Source: Niabella sp.
Lineage (GTDB): Bacteria > Bacteroidota > Bacteroidia > Chitinophagales > Chitinophagaceae
Assembly: GCA_027493055.1 (NCBI GenBank)
Contig: JAPUDO010000119.1
Location: 1-64,000, forward strand
Direction: 5' to 3'
Length of the DNA stretch: 64,000 nt
Below are positions 45,756 to 55,723 of this stretch, piece by piece (the stretch's first letter is position 1; each line of letters opens with the position of its first letter). Position numbers and translations under genes: made by a program. The notes under the pieces were generated by a model. It saw nothing but the letters and a program-made list of their open reading frames with translations, was not told the origin of the DNA and did not search any database.

Positions 45756-48700
45756 ATGCGACTTGCTTTTTTGAAAAAGATGCTGTTCATCTGCTGTGTC
45801 TTTTTATCGTATTCCGCATGGGCACAAACCAAAACTTTTAGTGGTACAGTGCTTGACGAAACAACAGGCACAGTGCTTGTTGGAGCTACTATAACTAACA
45901 AAAAACCAGCCTCCACAAGCATTACAGACGAAACCGGCACCTTTAGAATTTCAGCTAATGAAGGGGATATGCTGGAAGTAACTTATACAGGGTATACCCC
46001 TAAACAGGTTACATTAGGAAGCCAGGAAAATCTTACCATTATTTTATCTGCCGAAGCTACATCAAAACTTGACGAGGTGGTAGTGGTAGGCTATGGTACG
46101 CAAAAGAGAAAAGAGTTTGCAGGAGCTGCCTCAAAAGTTAATCCGTTAACATTTGAACATACGCCAAGCTCCAATGTGGCTACAGCATTACAGGGAACAG
46201 TTCCCGGCTTGTTGGTACAGCAAACAACCGGTCAGCCTGGCTCCTCACCAAGAATAGTATTCAGGGGTGGAACTGGTTTTGACGGAACAGGAGATCCGCT
46301 TGTTGTGGTAGACGGAATCATTTTGCCTTCCCTATATGGGCTTGATATGAATGATATAGAATCAATGGATGTACTGAAAGATGCAGCATCAGCCGCTATT
46401 TATGGTGCAAGGGCAGCTAATGGTGTAGTGCTGATCACCACCAAAAAAGGGAAAAAAGGAAGATCGCAGGTGCAGTATGGCGTTAAACAAACTATTAACT
46501 ACTCAAGAAGCATAGCAGATGATTATCTAAGTGCAGAAGATTATATCCGGATGAACAGGCTGGGATTACGGGCCAGATATATTGCGGACTCACTTACGGG
46601 GACTGGTGTTACGGGTGATAAAGGACAGCTTACCGGAGCTTGGGGCTGGGCATTTGGAGGTACCAACTCCTCACCTGTGGGGCTTTACACTACCCAACGC
46701 GTAACAGATGCCAACAGAAAATACTTATCAGACCCCAACTGGGAACTTTTGGTAGACCCTAACCCGTTTTTTCCAAGCGCGATGGATAGCATTTTATACC
46801 GGGCAATATCTACACAGGAACGCGAAGCTATGTTGATGCAGCGAACCAATACTACCGAACATTCCCTATCGTTTTCGGGCGCTAATGACCAGGGTGCATT
46901 TGCATTGAATCTTAATTCGGTTAAAGATAATGGTGTAATAATCGGTTCCTGGCTAAAACGTATCAATATGAACTTTAACGGTTCGCTGAACGTTGGAAAA
47001 AACCTGAAGATAGCATTGAATACATCTGCCTATAATGTTGAGCAGGCCCTGCCCTATTCCGAGCCAGGCGTGGCTGGCAGCACAGGTGCTACGGGCGGTC
47101 TTATGCAGCGCTTTTTAGGTGTAGCGCCTACCGTTCGTTATTATAACGACACTTCAGGAGCAGTGCTGCCCGGACCTAATGATGTTACCTTAGGTAACCC
47201 CGAATACTGGGGACAACTATATATTAACAGCACCAATCAGCAGCGTTTCATGGGAAGCCTTAATATTGAATATACGTTACTCCCATTCCTTAAATTGATC
47301 GCCAACGGCTCGGGGTATATGCTTTATCAAAATAACAATTATTTTACAAAAGCCTACCAGCAGGGCAACGGTGGTTCCATGAACACAAACCGACCGGCTT
47401 CTTTTAGCAACTACCGCGATATCCAATATACTTATAACAGCTTTCTTCAATTCGACAAAAACATCAATAATCATACTATCAGCTTTATGGCCGGTGGAGA
47501 ATTTCTCGAATACAAGCGATTTACCTTCTCCGGCTCTGCACAGGGAGCACCAACAGATATTATTCCCTGGCTATCAGCCGCTACCCCGCCGTCTGTCCTC
47601 AATGGTGTAATCGTGAATCCAGTTAGCGCTTCATCAAATTTCCCATTCTGGGAGCGGGTAGTTTCAGGAATCAGCAGACTCAATTACTCATACCGTAATA
47701 AATACTTCTTCACCGGTATCCTTCGTTTGGATGGCTCCAGCAGACTTGATGAGAAAAACTATTATGGTTTATTTCCCGGAGCATCAGTTGGCTGGAATTT
47801 ACATAGCGAAGACTTTTTCAGAAACAGTAAATTCTCTGAATACATCAGCACTGTCAAGCCCCGCTTCAGTTATGGAGAAAACGGGAACCTGCAATTCTTT
47901 GGTACCAATTATTTTCCAACGGCCCAGGTGTATTCAAACGCGGGTGTGTATAATGGCTTAGGCGGCACTTACGCACCAAGCTATATTAACCCAAATCTTA
48001 CCTGGGAAAGTACCAATTCACTAAACTTTGGTGCAGACCTTGGCTTCCTTAATAACCGGATCACTTTAATGGCTGACTATTTTATCAGAAATGTTTTTGA
48101 CAAACTGGCTAGCCTGCCTATTTCTGCCCAAACCGGCTTCACAGGTTACACAACTAATTTATCGCAACTGCAAAACAGGGGATGGGAACTGGCCGTAAAT
48201 GCAAAAGTAATCACACCTAAAACAGAGAACGGCTTTAGTCTTGACATGGGAGCTACGTACTATACAGTTAAAAGTTATGCCGTAAAACTGCCTTATAACG
48301 GACTGCCGGGCAACAGGCAGGGGACTATACAGGTGTGGGATCCCAACAACCCCGGCCAGCTCATGCAGGTGAATGGTTTAATAGAAGGGCAACGTGTAGG
48401 ATATGATGAAGTGTGGGCGCCTAAATGGGACGATATATATAGAACACAGGATATGATCAACGCAGACGCCAATGTATATAATGCCTTCCTTCCCTATGCA
48501 GGAGTCAATAAAAAATTCAAGCAGTTAGGCGATGCACAATGGCACCAGGTAAATAAGAATGATACGATAGACTCAAGACAATATGTCTTCGTTGGCCGCA
48601 CTACGCCAAAGGGATCAGGAAGTTTCTTCTTTAACGCAGGATACAAAGGGGTACGTCTATACACTGCGTTTGACTATGCCTACGGCTTCGTAATCCTAAA

Positions 48701-49112
48701 CAACAACAAATTAAGAGGACTAAGCCAGGTGCAAGGCTCACAAAACAGCACGAAAGATGTGCTGGATACATGGACACCCAATAATCCTAATGCATCTCTC
48801 CCTATGTTCTATTGGGCCAACCAGGGCCGGAACTTCGCTACTGATGCATCGGGCAATAACCCTCCTGCCAACCTTTGGGAAAAGGGAGATTATCTGATGC
48901 TCAGAGAAATGACGGTAAGCTACAGCCTTAGCAATAATATCGTTACTTCTGTTTTCAGGAATAAGATTAAAGGGCTTAGCTTATCCCTGACCGGCTCCAA
49001 CCTGGTGTACTTTACAAAATACAGCGGTATTTTCCCTGAAGTGGGCGGATTTGATAATGGCCGTTATCCAATTCCTAAACGCCTAACATTGGGAGCACAA
49101 ATTACTTTATAA
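45756..49112 (+). CDS. SusC/RagA-family TonB-linked outer membrane transporter
   Basis: An 1118-residue TonB-dependent receptor. It has a signal peptide (MRLAFLKKMLFICCVFLSYS AWA), a carboxypeptidase-regulatory-like domain (about 25-110, FSGTVLDETTGTVLVGATIT), a plug domain with the family sequence LDEVVVVGYGTQKRKEFAGA (about 115-135) and a 22-strand barrel to the C-terminal LTLGAQITL. Imports glycan-derived sugar, here probably sialic acid or sialoglycans, with the SusD protein. The ATG at 45756 is the one that begins the signal peptide; 45627 and 45720 are less likely. Confidence 0.93.
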   Translation: MRLAFLKKMLFICCVFLSYSAWAQTKTFSGTVLDETTGTVLVGATITNKKPASTSITDETGTFRISANEGDMLEVTYTGYTPKQVTLGSQENLTIILSAEATSKLDEVVVVGYGTQKRKEFAGAASKVNPLTFEHTPSSNVATALQGTVPGLLVQQTTGQPGSSPRIVFRGGTGFDGTGDPLVVVDGIILPSLYGLDMNDIESMDVLKDAASAAIYGARAANGVVLITTKKGKKGRSQVQYGVKQTINYSRSIADDYLSAEDYIRMNRLGLRARYIADSLTGTGVTGDKGQLTGAWGWAFGGTNSSPVGLYTTQRVTDANRKYLSDPNWELLVDPNPFFPSAMDSILYRAISTQEREAMLMQRTNTTEHSLSFSGANDQGAFALNLNSVKDNGVIIGSWLKRINMNFNGSLNVGKNLKIALNTSAYNVEQALPYSEPGVAGSTGATGGLMQRFLGVAPTVRYYNDTSGAVLPGPNDVTLGNPEYWGQLYINSTNQQRFMGSLNIEYTLLPFLKLIANGSGYMLYQNNNYFTKAYQQGNGGSMNTNRPASFSNYRDIQYTYNSFLQFDKNINNHTISFMAGGEFLEYKRFTFSGSAQGAPTDIIPWLSAATPPSVLNGVIVNPVSASSNFPFWERVVSGISRLNYSYRNKYFFTGILRLDGSSRLDEKNYYGLFPGASVGWNLHSEDFFRNSKFSEYISTVKPRFSYGENGNLQFFGTNYFPTAQVYSNAGVYNGLGGTYAPSYINPNLTWESTNSLNFGADLGFLNNRITLMADYFIRNVFDKLASLPISAQTGFTGYTTNLSQLQNRGWELAVNAKVITPKTENGFSLDMGATYYTVKSYAVKLPYNGLPGNRQGTIQVWDPNNPGQLMQVNGLIEGQRVGYDEVWAPKWDDIYRTQDMINADANVYNAFLPYAGVNKKFKQLGDAQWHQVNKNDTIDSRQYVFVGRTTPKGSGSFFFNAGYKGVRLYTAFDYAYGFVILNNNKLRGLSQVQGSQNSTKDVLDTWTPNNPNASLPMFYWANQGRNFATDASGNNPPANLWEKGDYLMLREMTVSYSLSNNIVTSVFRNKIKGLSLSLTGSNLVYFTKYSGIFPEVGGFDNGRYPIPKRLTLGAQITL

Positions 49113-49132
49113 ATACAATAAACTTTACAATA

Positions 49133-50659
49133 ATGAGACTCAATATATTATCATTCTTAATAGGTTTAGCAGGTATTGCTTTATTTTCCACATCGTGCAA
49201 GCGCATGTTGGATGAAGTAATGCCGCAGGACAGGATTAGTAAATCCCTGGCGCTCACCGATGCCGGCGCTGCACAAACATTATATGCCGGGGTATATTCC
49301 CAGTTCCGATCTAATGTAGGCACTTTCTTCAACCTGGGTGAAATGCGCTCGGATATATGGGCCGATGGCATTTTTACCGAATCGGTTGACGGAACCGCGC
49401 TACAATTATACACCCATAATATCAGTGCATTAAATGTCCCTTACGGCAACTGGGCAGGCTTTTACAATCTTATTTACAATATCAACAATGTTATAGACGT
49501 GCTGCCCAAAAGTCCTATAGTTGCGGCTACCAGCCAGCGTGAAGTGGCAGAAATGTATGGTTTAAGGGCATATATTTATTATATTATGCTGAAGACCTGG
49601 GGTGGTGTTCCCATTTCAACAACCCCTGTCATTACTATCAATAATGCAGAAGAGACCTACAAAGCAAGAAGCACACCCGATTCGGTAATGCTGCAGATAA
49701 AAAGCGATATTGAAAAGTCGCTTGAGTTGTTTGGAAGCAGCAATGCTATTTCCACAGGCAACCGCGTTTTCTGGAACCGTGTTGCATCCCTGGTATTAAA
49801 GAGTGATGTGTACCTGTGGTCGGGCACTCATATGGGCGGTGGTAATGCCGATTTCACTATTGCAAAAAATACTTTGCAGGAAGTAATGAATTTACAGGGA
49901 AGTACACTGCAATTACAAACCAACTATGCCCATATTTTCGACCCCACAAGAAAAAACAACAATCCTGAACTTATTTTTGCTGTTAACTATGAGCTAGGGC
50001 AGGCCACCCAGGGAGCCTTCGGTGCATTCCTGGTAAATAATATTCAGGCATCGGGGCTGTCTTTTGCAAAAGCTCCTACCCCAACAGTTTCATCAGTATA
50101 TCCTTATGTAGGTGGTGCTAACCGAGTGGGAATGTCTCAGGTTACTATCGATAAGCTTACGGCTGATGCATCTGATCAGAGGATCCCAAATTCATTCCGG
50201 GTAATGTATGCCGCTGCCGAGCCGTTTGCTACAAGAGGAGTAATGCTTACTAAATTTATCGGAACTACGTCTGGCACAACGCAGGTGTACAATAACGATT
50301 ATCCCATTTATCGCTATGCAGATGTGTTATTGCTGATGGCCGAAGCAAAAACTAAATTAAGTGAGGATCCATCTTCAGAGATCAATCAGATACGAACCAG
50401 GGCTTACGGAGCCGCTGCACCTACATTTACTAACGGTACGGTCAGTGACAATATGAATGTTATTTTAGAAGAGTACCTACGGGAATTTATTGGTGAAGGC
50501 AAACGGTGGTGGGCATTAAGAAGAGCTGGTGATAGTTATGTATATAGCGCAATCAGGCCGAGCTATTTATCACCAACTACAACAGCAAAAATGTTACTAC
50601 CCATTTCCCTGGGAATGATGAATAACGACCCCCTGCTTAAACAAACTCCTGGCTATTAA
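49133..50659 (+). CDS. SusD/RagB-family surface lipoprotein
   Basis: A 508-residue glycan-binding lipoprotein (signal peptide and lipobox ending STSC, Cys22). Contains the TPR-rich SusD fold (residues ALTDAGAAQTLYAGVYSQFR at the N-terminus, MYGLRAYIYYIMLKTWGGVP, VFWNRVASLVLKSDVYLW) and the C-terminal YPIYRYADVLLLMAEAKTKL and FIGEGKRWWALRRAG segments typical of the family. It caps the SusC barrel at the cell surface. It is 20 bp downstream of susC. Confidence 0.93.
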   Translation: MRLNILSFLIGLAGIALFSTSCKRMLDEVMPQDRISKSLALTDAGAAQTLYAGVYSQFRSNVGTFFNLGEMRSDIWADGIFTESVDGTALQLYTHNISALNVPYGNWAGFYNLIYNINNVIDVLPKSPIVAATSQREVAEMYGLRAYIYYIMLKTWGGVPISTTPVITINNAEETYKARSTPDSVMLQIKSDIEKSLELFGSSNAISTGNRVFWNRVASLVLKSDVYLWSGTHMGGGNADFTIAKNTLQEVMNLQGSTLQLQTNYAHIFDPTRKNNNPELIFAVNYELGQATQGAFGAFLVNNIQASGLSFAKAPTPTVSSVYPYVGGANRVGMSQVTIDKLTADASDQRIPNSFRVMYAAAEPFATRGVMLTKFIGTTSGTTQVYNNDYPIYRYADVLLLMAEAKTKLSEDPSSEINQIRTRAYGAAAPTFTNGTVSDNMNVILEEYLREFIGEGKRWWALRRAGDSYVYSAIRPSYLSPTTTAKMLLPISLGMMNNDPLLKQTPGY

Positions 50660-50744
50660 TTACATAAACATTATTGAAATGACAGAAACGATTGATTAGC
50701 TTATTTTGCATATATAAAATAATATCAGTCGAAAAGTATTATAT

Positions 50745-51686
50745 ATGAATCATCAAAAACTTACAGGCCTTATTGCAGCGCCCTTCACTCCTATGAATGA
50801 AAAAGGTGAGCTGAACCTCGGTATTATTCCCGCCTATTACAGCTTGCTTAAAGACAACAGGATCATCGGTGCTTTTATAAACGGTTCAACCGGCGAAGGC
50901 GTATCACAAACCAAAGAAGAAAAAAAGCTGGTGGCGCAGGCATGGGCCGATGCCACTTCAGGAGACGCAGATTTTAAAGTGATCAACCTGGTTGGGGGCA
51001 CTTCGTTAAATGAGTGTAAGGAAATGGCTGCTTATACAGAGCAGCTGGGCCTGTACGCGGTTTCATTTACCGCGCCGTTCTATTTCAAACCTGCTACGCC
51101 CCACGCACTGGCCGAATGCTGCAAGCAGGTGGCGGCCGCAGCTTCCAACACAGCCTTTTATTATTATCATATTCCTGTGCTTACCGGGTGCAATATCAGC
51201 ATGTATGATTTATTAAAAGCTGCTGACGGGTCTATACCAAACTTCGCAGGCATAAAGTACACCCACGAAGATTTTATGGATTTCCTTTCCTGTATGTATA
51301 TAGACAATGGCAGGTACGATATGCTTTGGGGCCGCGATGAAAATATGCTGCCGGCATTGGCTTTAGGCAGCTTTGGCGCTGTAGGCAGCACATATAATTA
51401 TGCGGCGCCCCTGTATCACCAGCTGATAGAGGCATTTAAAAACGGGGAGCTGGAAAAAGCAAAAGATCTCCAGCATCAATCCATAGAAATGATCCGTCTG
51501 CTGGGCAAATATGGCGGTATAGCCACCGGTAAAGCATATATGAAATTAGTAGGCATTGATTGCGGTGGGTTTCGCCTGCCGGTGCAAAACATGAGTGATG
51601 ATGATTTTGAAAATTTCAAAAAAAATGTGGCTTCAATTGGTTTTGAAAACTTTTGTTCCAAACATCCTGTTGCAGAAACATCATAA
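50745..51686 (+). CDS. nanA: N-acetylneuraminate lyase
   Basis: Schiff-base aldolase cleaving N-acetylneuraminate to N-acetylmannosamine and pyruvate. In 313 residues: GSTGEG (47-52), the Tyr in YYYHIP (141), and the lysine K171 in FAGIKYTHED. The context with sialidase and mutarotase supports lyase over dihydrodipicolinate synthase; true dapA is at 62539. Follows susD by 85 bp. The preceding region has no strong promoter match. Confidence 0.92.
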   Translation: MNHQKLTGLIAAPFTPMNEKGELNLGIIPAYYSLLKDNRIIGAFINGSTGEGVSQTKEEKKLVAQAWADATSGDADFKVINLVGGTSLNECKEMAAYTEQLGLYAVSFTAPFYFKPATPHALAECCKQVAAAASNTAFYYYHIPVLTGCNISMYDLLKAADGSIPNFAGIKYTHEDFMDFLSCMYIDNGRYDMLWGRDENMLPALALGSFGAVGSTYNYAAPLYHQLIEAFKNGELEKAKDLQHQSIEMIRLLGKYGGIATGKAYMKLVGIDCGGFRLPVQNMSDDDFENFKKNVASIGFENFCSKHPVAETS

Positions 51687-51688
51687 AC

Positions 51689-52831
51689 ATGCTTCAAAAC
51701 GCCGGTCTGTTATATTATCTTCTATTAATAGCAATGATGCCGCTCGCCGCCTGCCATACAAAGCCAGAAAGCAAACCTGTTCTGCAATGGAGCGAATATG
51801 CAGTGCTGCCGGACACCGGCAATAGGCCCTCTTTGGGTTATGCCGGGCCGGTTACAGGTATTATCAGCAACATGCTGGTTATTGCAGGCGGCGCTAATTT
51901 CCCTGACGATATGCCCTGGGAAGGTGGTAAAAAACAATATTACAATGAAGCGTACATAACAGCTATTGACGCAAGTTTTCCATCCTTCCAAAAATTTACG
52001 CTGCCTTATAAAGCAGCTTACAGCGCCAATTGCAGCACAGTTCAGGGTATAGTATGCGCCGGCGGAGAGAACGAACAGGGGCCTTTAAATAAGGTACTCC
52101 TTTTGCAATGGATAAATGATCAATTGCAGGTTACGCCGTTACCCTACCTTCCTGAGGCAATTACGAATGCTGCAGCTGTTGCTATAGGCAGCAAGGTATT
52201 TGTGGCCGGAGGGGAAACCCCATCGGCCGCACTCGCGGGCCTGCATGTGCTGGATCTGGCAGACACATCAAAAGGATGGCAGCCGCTGAAAAACATTCCG
52301 CACGCAGTATCGCATACGGTTCTGGTTGCTACAAAAGATGGTAAGCATATTTATCTTTCAGGAGGCCGTAAAAAAAACAGCAACGGCGTCAGTGATCTTT
52401 ACAACAAAGTGTACGAATATGATGTTGCGGACAACAGGTGGACGGAAAAGGCGCCCCTGCCCTACGCACTCAGTGCCGGTACCAGCACTATAGTCAATGA
52501 TCATTATATCGCAATGTTTGGTGGCGACAAAGGGGCAACTTTTCACCAGACAGAAGTATTGATCAGCAATATTAAAAATGAAACGGATTCTGTTAAAAAG
52601 CAGCAGCTGGTTGCAGAAAAGATAAAACTCCAATCAGGTCATCCCGGTTTCAGCAATGAAATATGGCTGTATGATATTAAGAACGATTCCTGGACAACAG
52701 GCGGCAATATTCCTTTTGCCGTTCCGGTAACCACCACTGCTGTAAAAAAAGAAAACAGGATATGGATACCCTCGGGTGAAATAAAAGCGGGTGTAAGAAC
52801 GCCGCAGATCTTGTCAGGAGAAATAAAATGA
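51689..52831 (+). CDS. nanM: NanM-like sialic acid mutarotase (kelch-type beta-propeller), lipoprotein
   Basis: A 380-residue lipoprotein (LAAC lipobox near residue 21). The mature part is a kelch-like propeller with repeats such as MLVIAGGANFPDDMPWEGGK, VFVAGGETPSAALAGLHVLD, IYLSGGRKKNSNGVSD and HYIAMFGGDKG. It matches the cyclically permuted mutarotase family whose E. coli member NanM converts alpha- to beta-N-acetylneuraminate. Starts 3 bp after the nanA stop, so translation is probably coupled. Upstream in-frame ATG at 51653 lies inside nanA. Confidence 0.88.
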   Translation: MLQNAGLLYYLLLIAMMPLAACHTKPESKPVLQWSEYAVLPDTGNRPSLGYAGPVTGIISNMLVIAGGANFPDDMPWEGGKKQYYNEAYITAIDASFPSFQKFTLPYKAAYSANCSTVQGIVCAGGENEQGPLNKVLLLQWINDQLQVTPLPYLPEAITNAAAVAIGSKVFVAGGETPSAALAGLHVLDLADTSKGWQPLKNIPHAVSHTVLVATKDGKHIYLSGGRKKNSNGVSDLYNKVYEYDVADNRWTEKAPLPYALSAGTSTIVNDHYIAMFGGDKGATFHQTEVLISNIKNETDSVKKQQLVAEKIKLQSGHPGFSNEIWLYDIKNDSWTTGGNIPFAVPVTTTAVKKENRIWIPSGEIKAGVRTPQILSGEIK

Positions 52832-52858
52832 ACAGGCAACCTGCCAATATAAAATATT

Positions 52859-54142
52859 ATGAACGATAGCTCATCAAACATTAGTAAGCCACAGTTGACC
52901 ATTTCTTCTTCGGGAGGCAGGGGGGCATATCCCTGGCTGGTAGTAGCGCTGTTATGGGTAGTAGCGTTGCTCAACTATATGGACAGACAGATGCTCAGTA
53001 CCATGAAAGATGCTATGAAGCTGGACATTACCGAGCTGCAATCTGCCGAGCGCTTTGGCTTTTTAATGGCCATTTTCCTGTATATCTATGGCTTTATGAG
53101 CCCCGTTGCCGGCAGCATTGCAGACAGGGTTAACCGCAAATGGCTGATCGTGGGCAGCCTGCTGGTATGGTCGTCTGTTACTTATGGTATGGGAATGGCC
53201 ACCAGCTTTAACCAGCTGCTTTGGCTGCGCGGCCTGATGGGTGTAAGCGAGGCATTGTACCTGCCCGCCGGCCTTGCCATGATAGCCGATTACCATACCG
53301 GTAAAACAAGATCGCTGGCCATAGGCATTCACATGACGGGACTATATACCGGCCAGGCGTTGGGCGGCTTTGGAGCCACCGTAGCCGCTGCCTATAGCTG
53401 GCATACCGCCTTTCATTGGTTTGGCGTTGTGGGTGTTTTTTATGCTTTCGTGCTGATGCTTTTATTAAAAGACACAAAAAACCCGAAGGCATCTGTTACA
53501 AAACAAGATGAGAAAATACCTTTAGCTAAAGGGTTGGCAGCACTGTTCTCCAATATTGCTTTTTGGGTCATACTGTTTTATTTTGCGGCCCCCAGCCTGC
53601 CCGGGTGGGCTACCAAAAACTGGCTTCCCACTTTATTTGCTGACAGCCTGCAGATCCCTATGGCTCAGGCAGGCCCTATGTCAACCATCACTATCGCTGC
53701 ATCGTCATTTATAGGTGTTATTTTGGGCGGTATTCTTTCTGACCGCTGGGTGCAAAAAAACATCCGCGGCAGGGTATATACAAGCGCTATCGGCCTGGGA
53801 CTTACCATTCCTTCCCTCATATTTTTAGGATTTGGGCATAGCCTGTTTGCAGTGATTAGCGCGGCTGTTTTTTTTGGGATTGGTTTTGGCATGTTTGATG
53901 CCAACAATATGCCTATACTTTGCCAGTTTGTGCCGCCCCGTTTGCGCGCTACGGCTTACGGCTTTATGAACATGGTGGGCGTTTTTGCCGGCGCTTTTAT
54001 TACCAGTTTATTAGGCAAAGCAACAGACGAGGGCCACCTGGGGGAAAATTTTGCTATGATGTCGGTTATCGTTGTCATAGCCGTTCTACTGCAATTGTGG
54101 TTATTGAAACCAAAGACAAATAATTATACAGACTCCGATTAA
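52859..54142 (+). CDS. MFS transporter, probable sialic acid importer
   Basis: A 427-residue 12-helix major facilitator superfamily protein. After a 25-residue Ser/Gly-rich tail come LVVALLWVVALLNYMDRQML, a signature helix 1-2 motif, GFLMAIFLYIYGFMSPVAGS and SDRWVQKNIRGRV. It belongs to the ACS/hexuronate-transporter-like branch. Substrate is inferred from position between mutarotase and sialidase. It would move N-acetylneuraminate across the inner membrane. Confidence 0.88.
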   Translation: MNDSSSNISKPQLTISSSGGRGAYPWLVVALLWVVALLNYMDRQMLSTMKDAMKLDITELQSAERFGFLMAIFLYIYGFMSPVAGSIADRVNRKWLIVGSLLVWSSVTYGMGMATSFNQLLWLRGLMGVSEALYLPAGLAMIADYHTGKTRSLAIGIHMTGLYTGQALGGFGATVAAAYSWHTAFHWFGVVGVFYAFVLMLLLKDTKNPKASVTKQDEKIPLAKGLAALFSNIAFWVILFYFAAPSLPGWATKNWLPTLFADSLQIPMAQAGPMSTITIAASSFIGVILGGILSDRWVQKNIRGRVYTSAIGLGLTIPSLIFLGFGHSLFAVISAAVFFGIGFGMFDANNMPILCQFVPPRLRATAYGFMNMVGVFAGAFITSLLGKATDEGHLGENFAMMSVIVVIAVLLQLWLLKPKTNNYTDSD

Positions 54143-54152
54143 AACATTTACG

Positions 54153-55712
54153 ATGCTTACAACAAAAATTCACTTCTTATTATCATTCCTGTTGTTTTAT
54201 GCAGGATTTACAGTTACTGGCTACAGCCAGCAGGCCATTACAGCAGAGGTATCGGGCTACACCATACCTGTTTTAAAAAGAGCCGATCATAACCCTATAC
54301 AGCGCATCAGCCTGTATGTACCGGCGGGAGCGGCATCAGTAAAAAGCATTTCTTTAAAAACAGATACATACAGCGTTAAAGCTTTTGATAAAATAACCAT
54401 CTACAATACTGGCAAAGAACCTTTGTTTTCGGGCAAAGACGTGGCAGGAACAGCAACCCCAACAAATAACCATACTATTATTTCGTTAGAGGTACCGCTA
54501 AGTCCCGGTTTTAATTACCTGTGGCTAAGCCCTACATTAAAAGAAGAAGCCGGTACAGGCAAACCGGTAAAAGCAGAAATAAGCAGTATTGGGATTTCAG
54601 GTAATAAAACAATCATCCCTAAAAACAAGAACCCCCAAACAAAGGGATGGAACACGGGCGTTTGCATCCGCAAACCGGGAGATGAGCAGGTGCATACCTA
54701 CCGGATACCGGGCATTACAAAAACAAACAAAAACACGCTGATAGCCGTATATGATATAAGGTACAGCAACAGCCGCGACCTGCCGGCAGATATTGATGTA
54801 GGCATGAGCCGTAGCACAAACGGAGGGCAAACATGGGAGCCGATGAAAGTAATTATGACTATGGGTAAAATTGGTGATAACAGCGGCATAGGCGACCCGG
54901 CTATTTTGTTTGATCCTGTAACAAAAAAAATATGGGTAGCAGCGCTATGGAGCAAAGGTAATCGTTCTATTTCAGGCTCTGAGCCGGGTTTATCGCCCGA
55001 TACCACCGGCCAGTTTGTGCTGGCTTACAGCGATGATGATGGCCATACATGGTCAGATCCTGTCAATATCACTGCGCAGGTAAAAAACCCGATATGGCAT
55101 CTGTACTTCCAGGGACCCGGGAACGGAATCGCGATGCAAAATGGCACATTGGTTTTCCCCTCCCAATACTGGGACGAAAGCAAAAAGCCTGGTATCCCGC
55201 ACTCTTCTATTATTTACAGCAACGATCACGGGAAAACATGGAAATCGGGCATTGGCGCCAGATCGAACACAACCGAAAGCCAGGTGGCAGAAACCAAACC
55301 AGGCGTATTAATGCTGAATATGCGCGATAACCGCGGTAGCTACAGGAGCATTGCCACTACTAAAGATTATGGGAAAACCTGGCTAGAACATCCCACTTCC
55401 TACAACACGCTGCCCGACCCCGTATGCATGGCTTCTATTATTAAAGCAAAGGTGAAAGTGAAAGGCGTAGTAAAAGATGTACTGTTTTTCAGTAATATGA
55501 ACAACAGCGATGCGCGCGATCATTTAACTATCAAAGCAAGCCTCGATCTTGGTGAAACATGGCTCCCTGCTCACAAGCTATTGATTGATGAAAGAAAGTC
55601 TTACGGCTACTCGGCCTTGGTCCAGGTAGATGACAACACCATCGGTATTTTATACGAAGGGGTACGGAACCTGAATTACGTAAATGTACCTGTATCAGAT
55701 ATTATTCAATAA
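54153..55712 (+). CDS. nanH: Exo-alpha-sialidase
   Basis: A 519-residue exported sialidase (GH33). Signal peptide (LLSFLLFYAGFTVTGYSQ), an N-terminal beta-sandwich (about 30-150) and a six-blade propeller. The Arg-Ile-Pro motif is TYRIPG (near 182); Asp boxes are STNGGQTW (~220), SDDDGHTW (~292), SNDHGKTW (~355), TKDYGKTW (~403) and SLDLGETW (~463). Later YGYSALVQ and YEGVR carry the catalytic Tyr-Glu region. Releases terminal sialic acid from glycans. 10 bp after the MFS gene. Confidence 0.95.
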   Translation: MLTTKIHFLLSFLLFYAGFTVTGYSQQAITAEVSGYTIPVLKRADHNPIQRISLYVPAGAASVKSISLKTDTYSVKAFDKITIYNTGKEPLFSGKDVAGTATPTNNHTIISLEVPLSPGFNYLWLSPTLKEEAGTGKPVKAEISSIGISGNKTIIPKNKNPQTKGWNTGVCIRKPGDEQVHTYRIPGITKTNKNTLIAVYDIRYSNSRDLPADIDVGMSRSTNGGQTWEPMKVIMTMGKIGDNSGIGDPAILFDPVTKKIWVAALWSKGNRSISGSEPGLSPDTTGQFVLAYSDDDGHTWSDPVNITAQVKNPIWHLYFQGPGNGIAMQNGTLVFPSQYWDESKKPGIPHSSIIYSNDHGKTWKSGIGARSNTTESQVAETKPGVLMLNMRDNRGSYRSIATTKDYGKTWLEHPTSYNTLPDPVCMASIIKAKVKVKGVVKDVLFFSNMNNSDARDHLTIKASLDLGETWLPAHKLLIDERKSYGYSALVQVDDNTIGILYEGVRNLNYVNVPVSDIIQ

Positions 55713-55723
55713 AGGTTATAAAC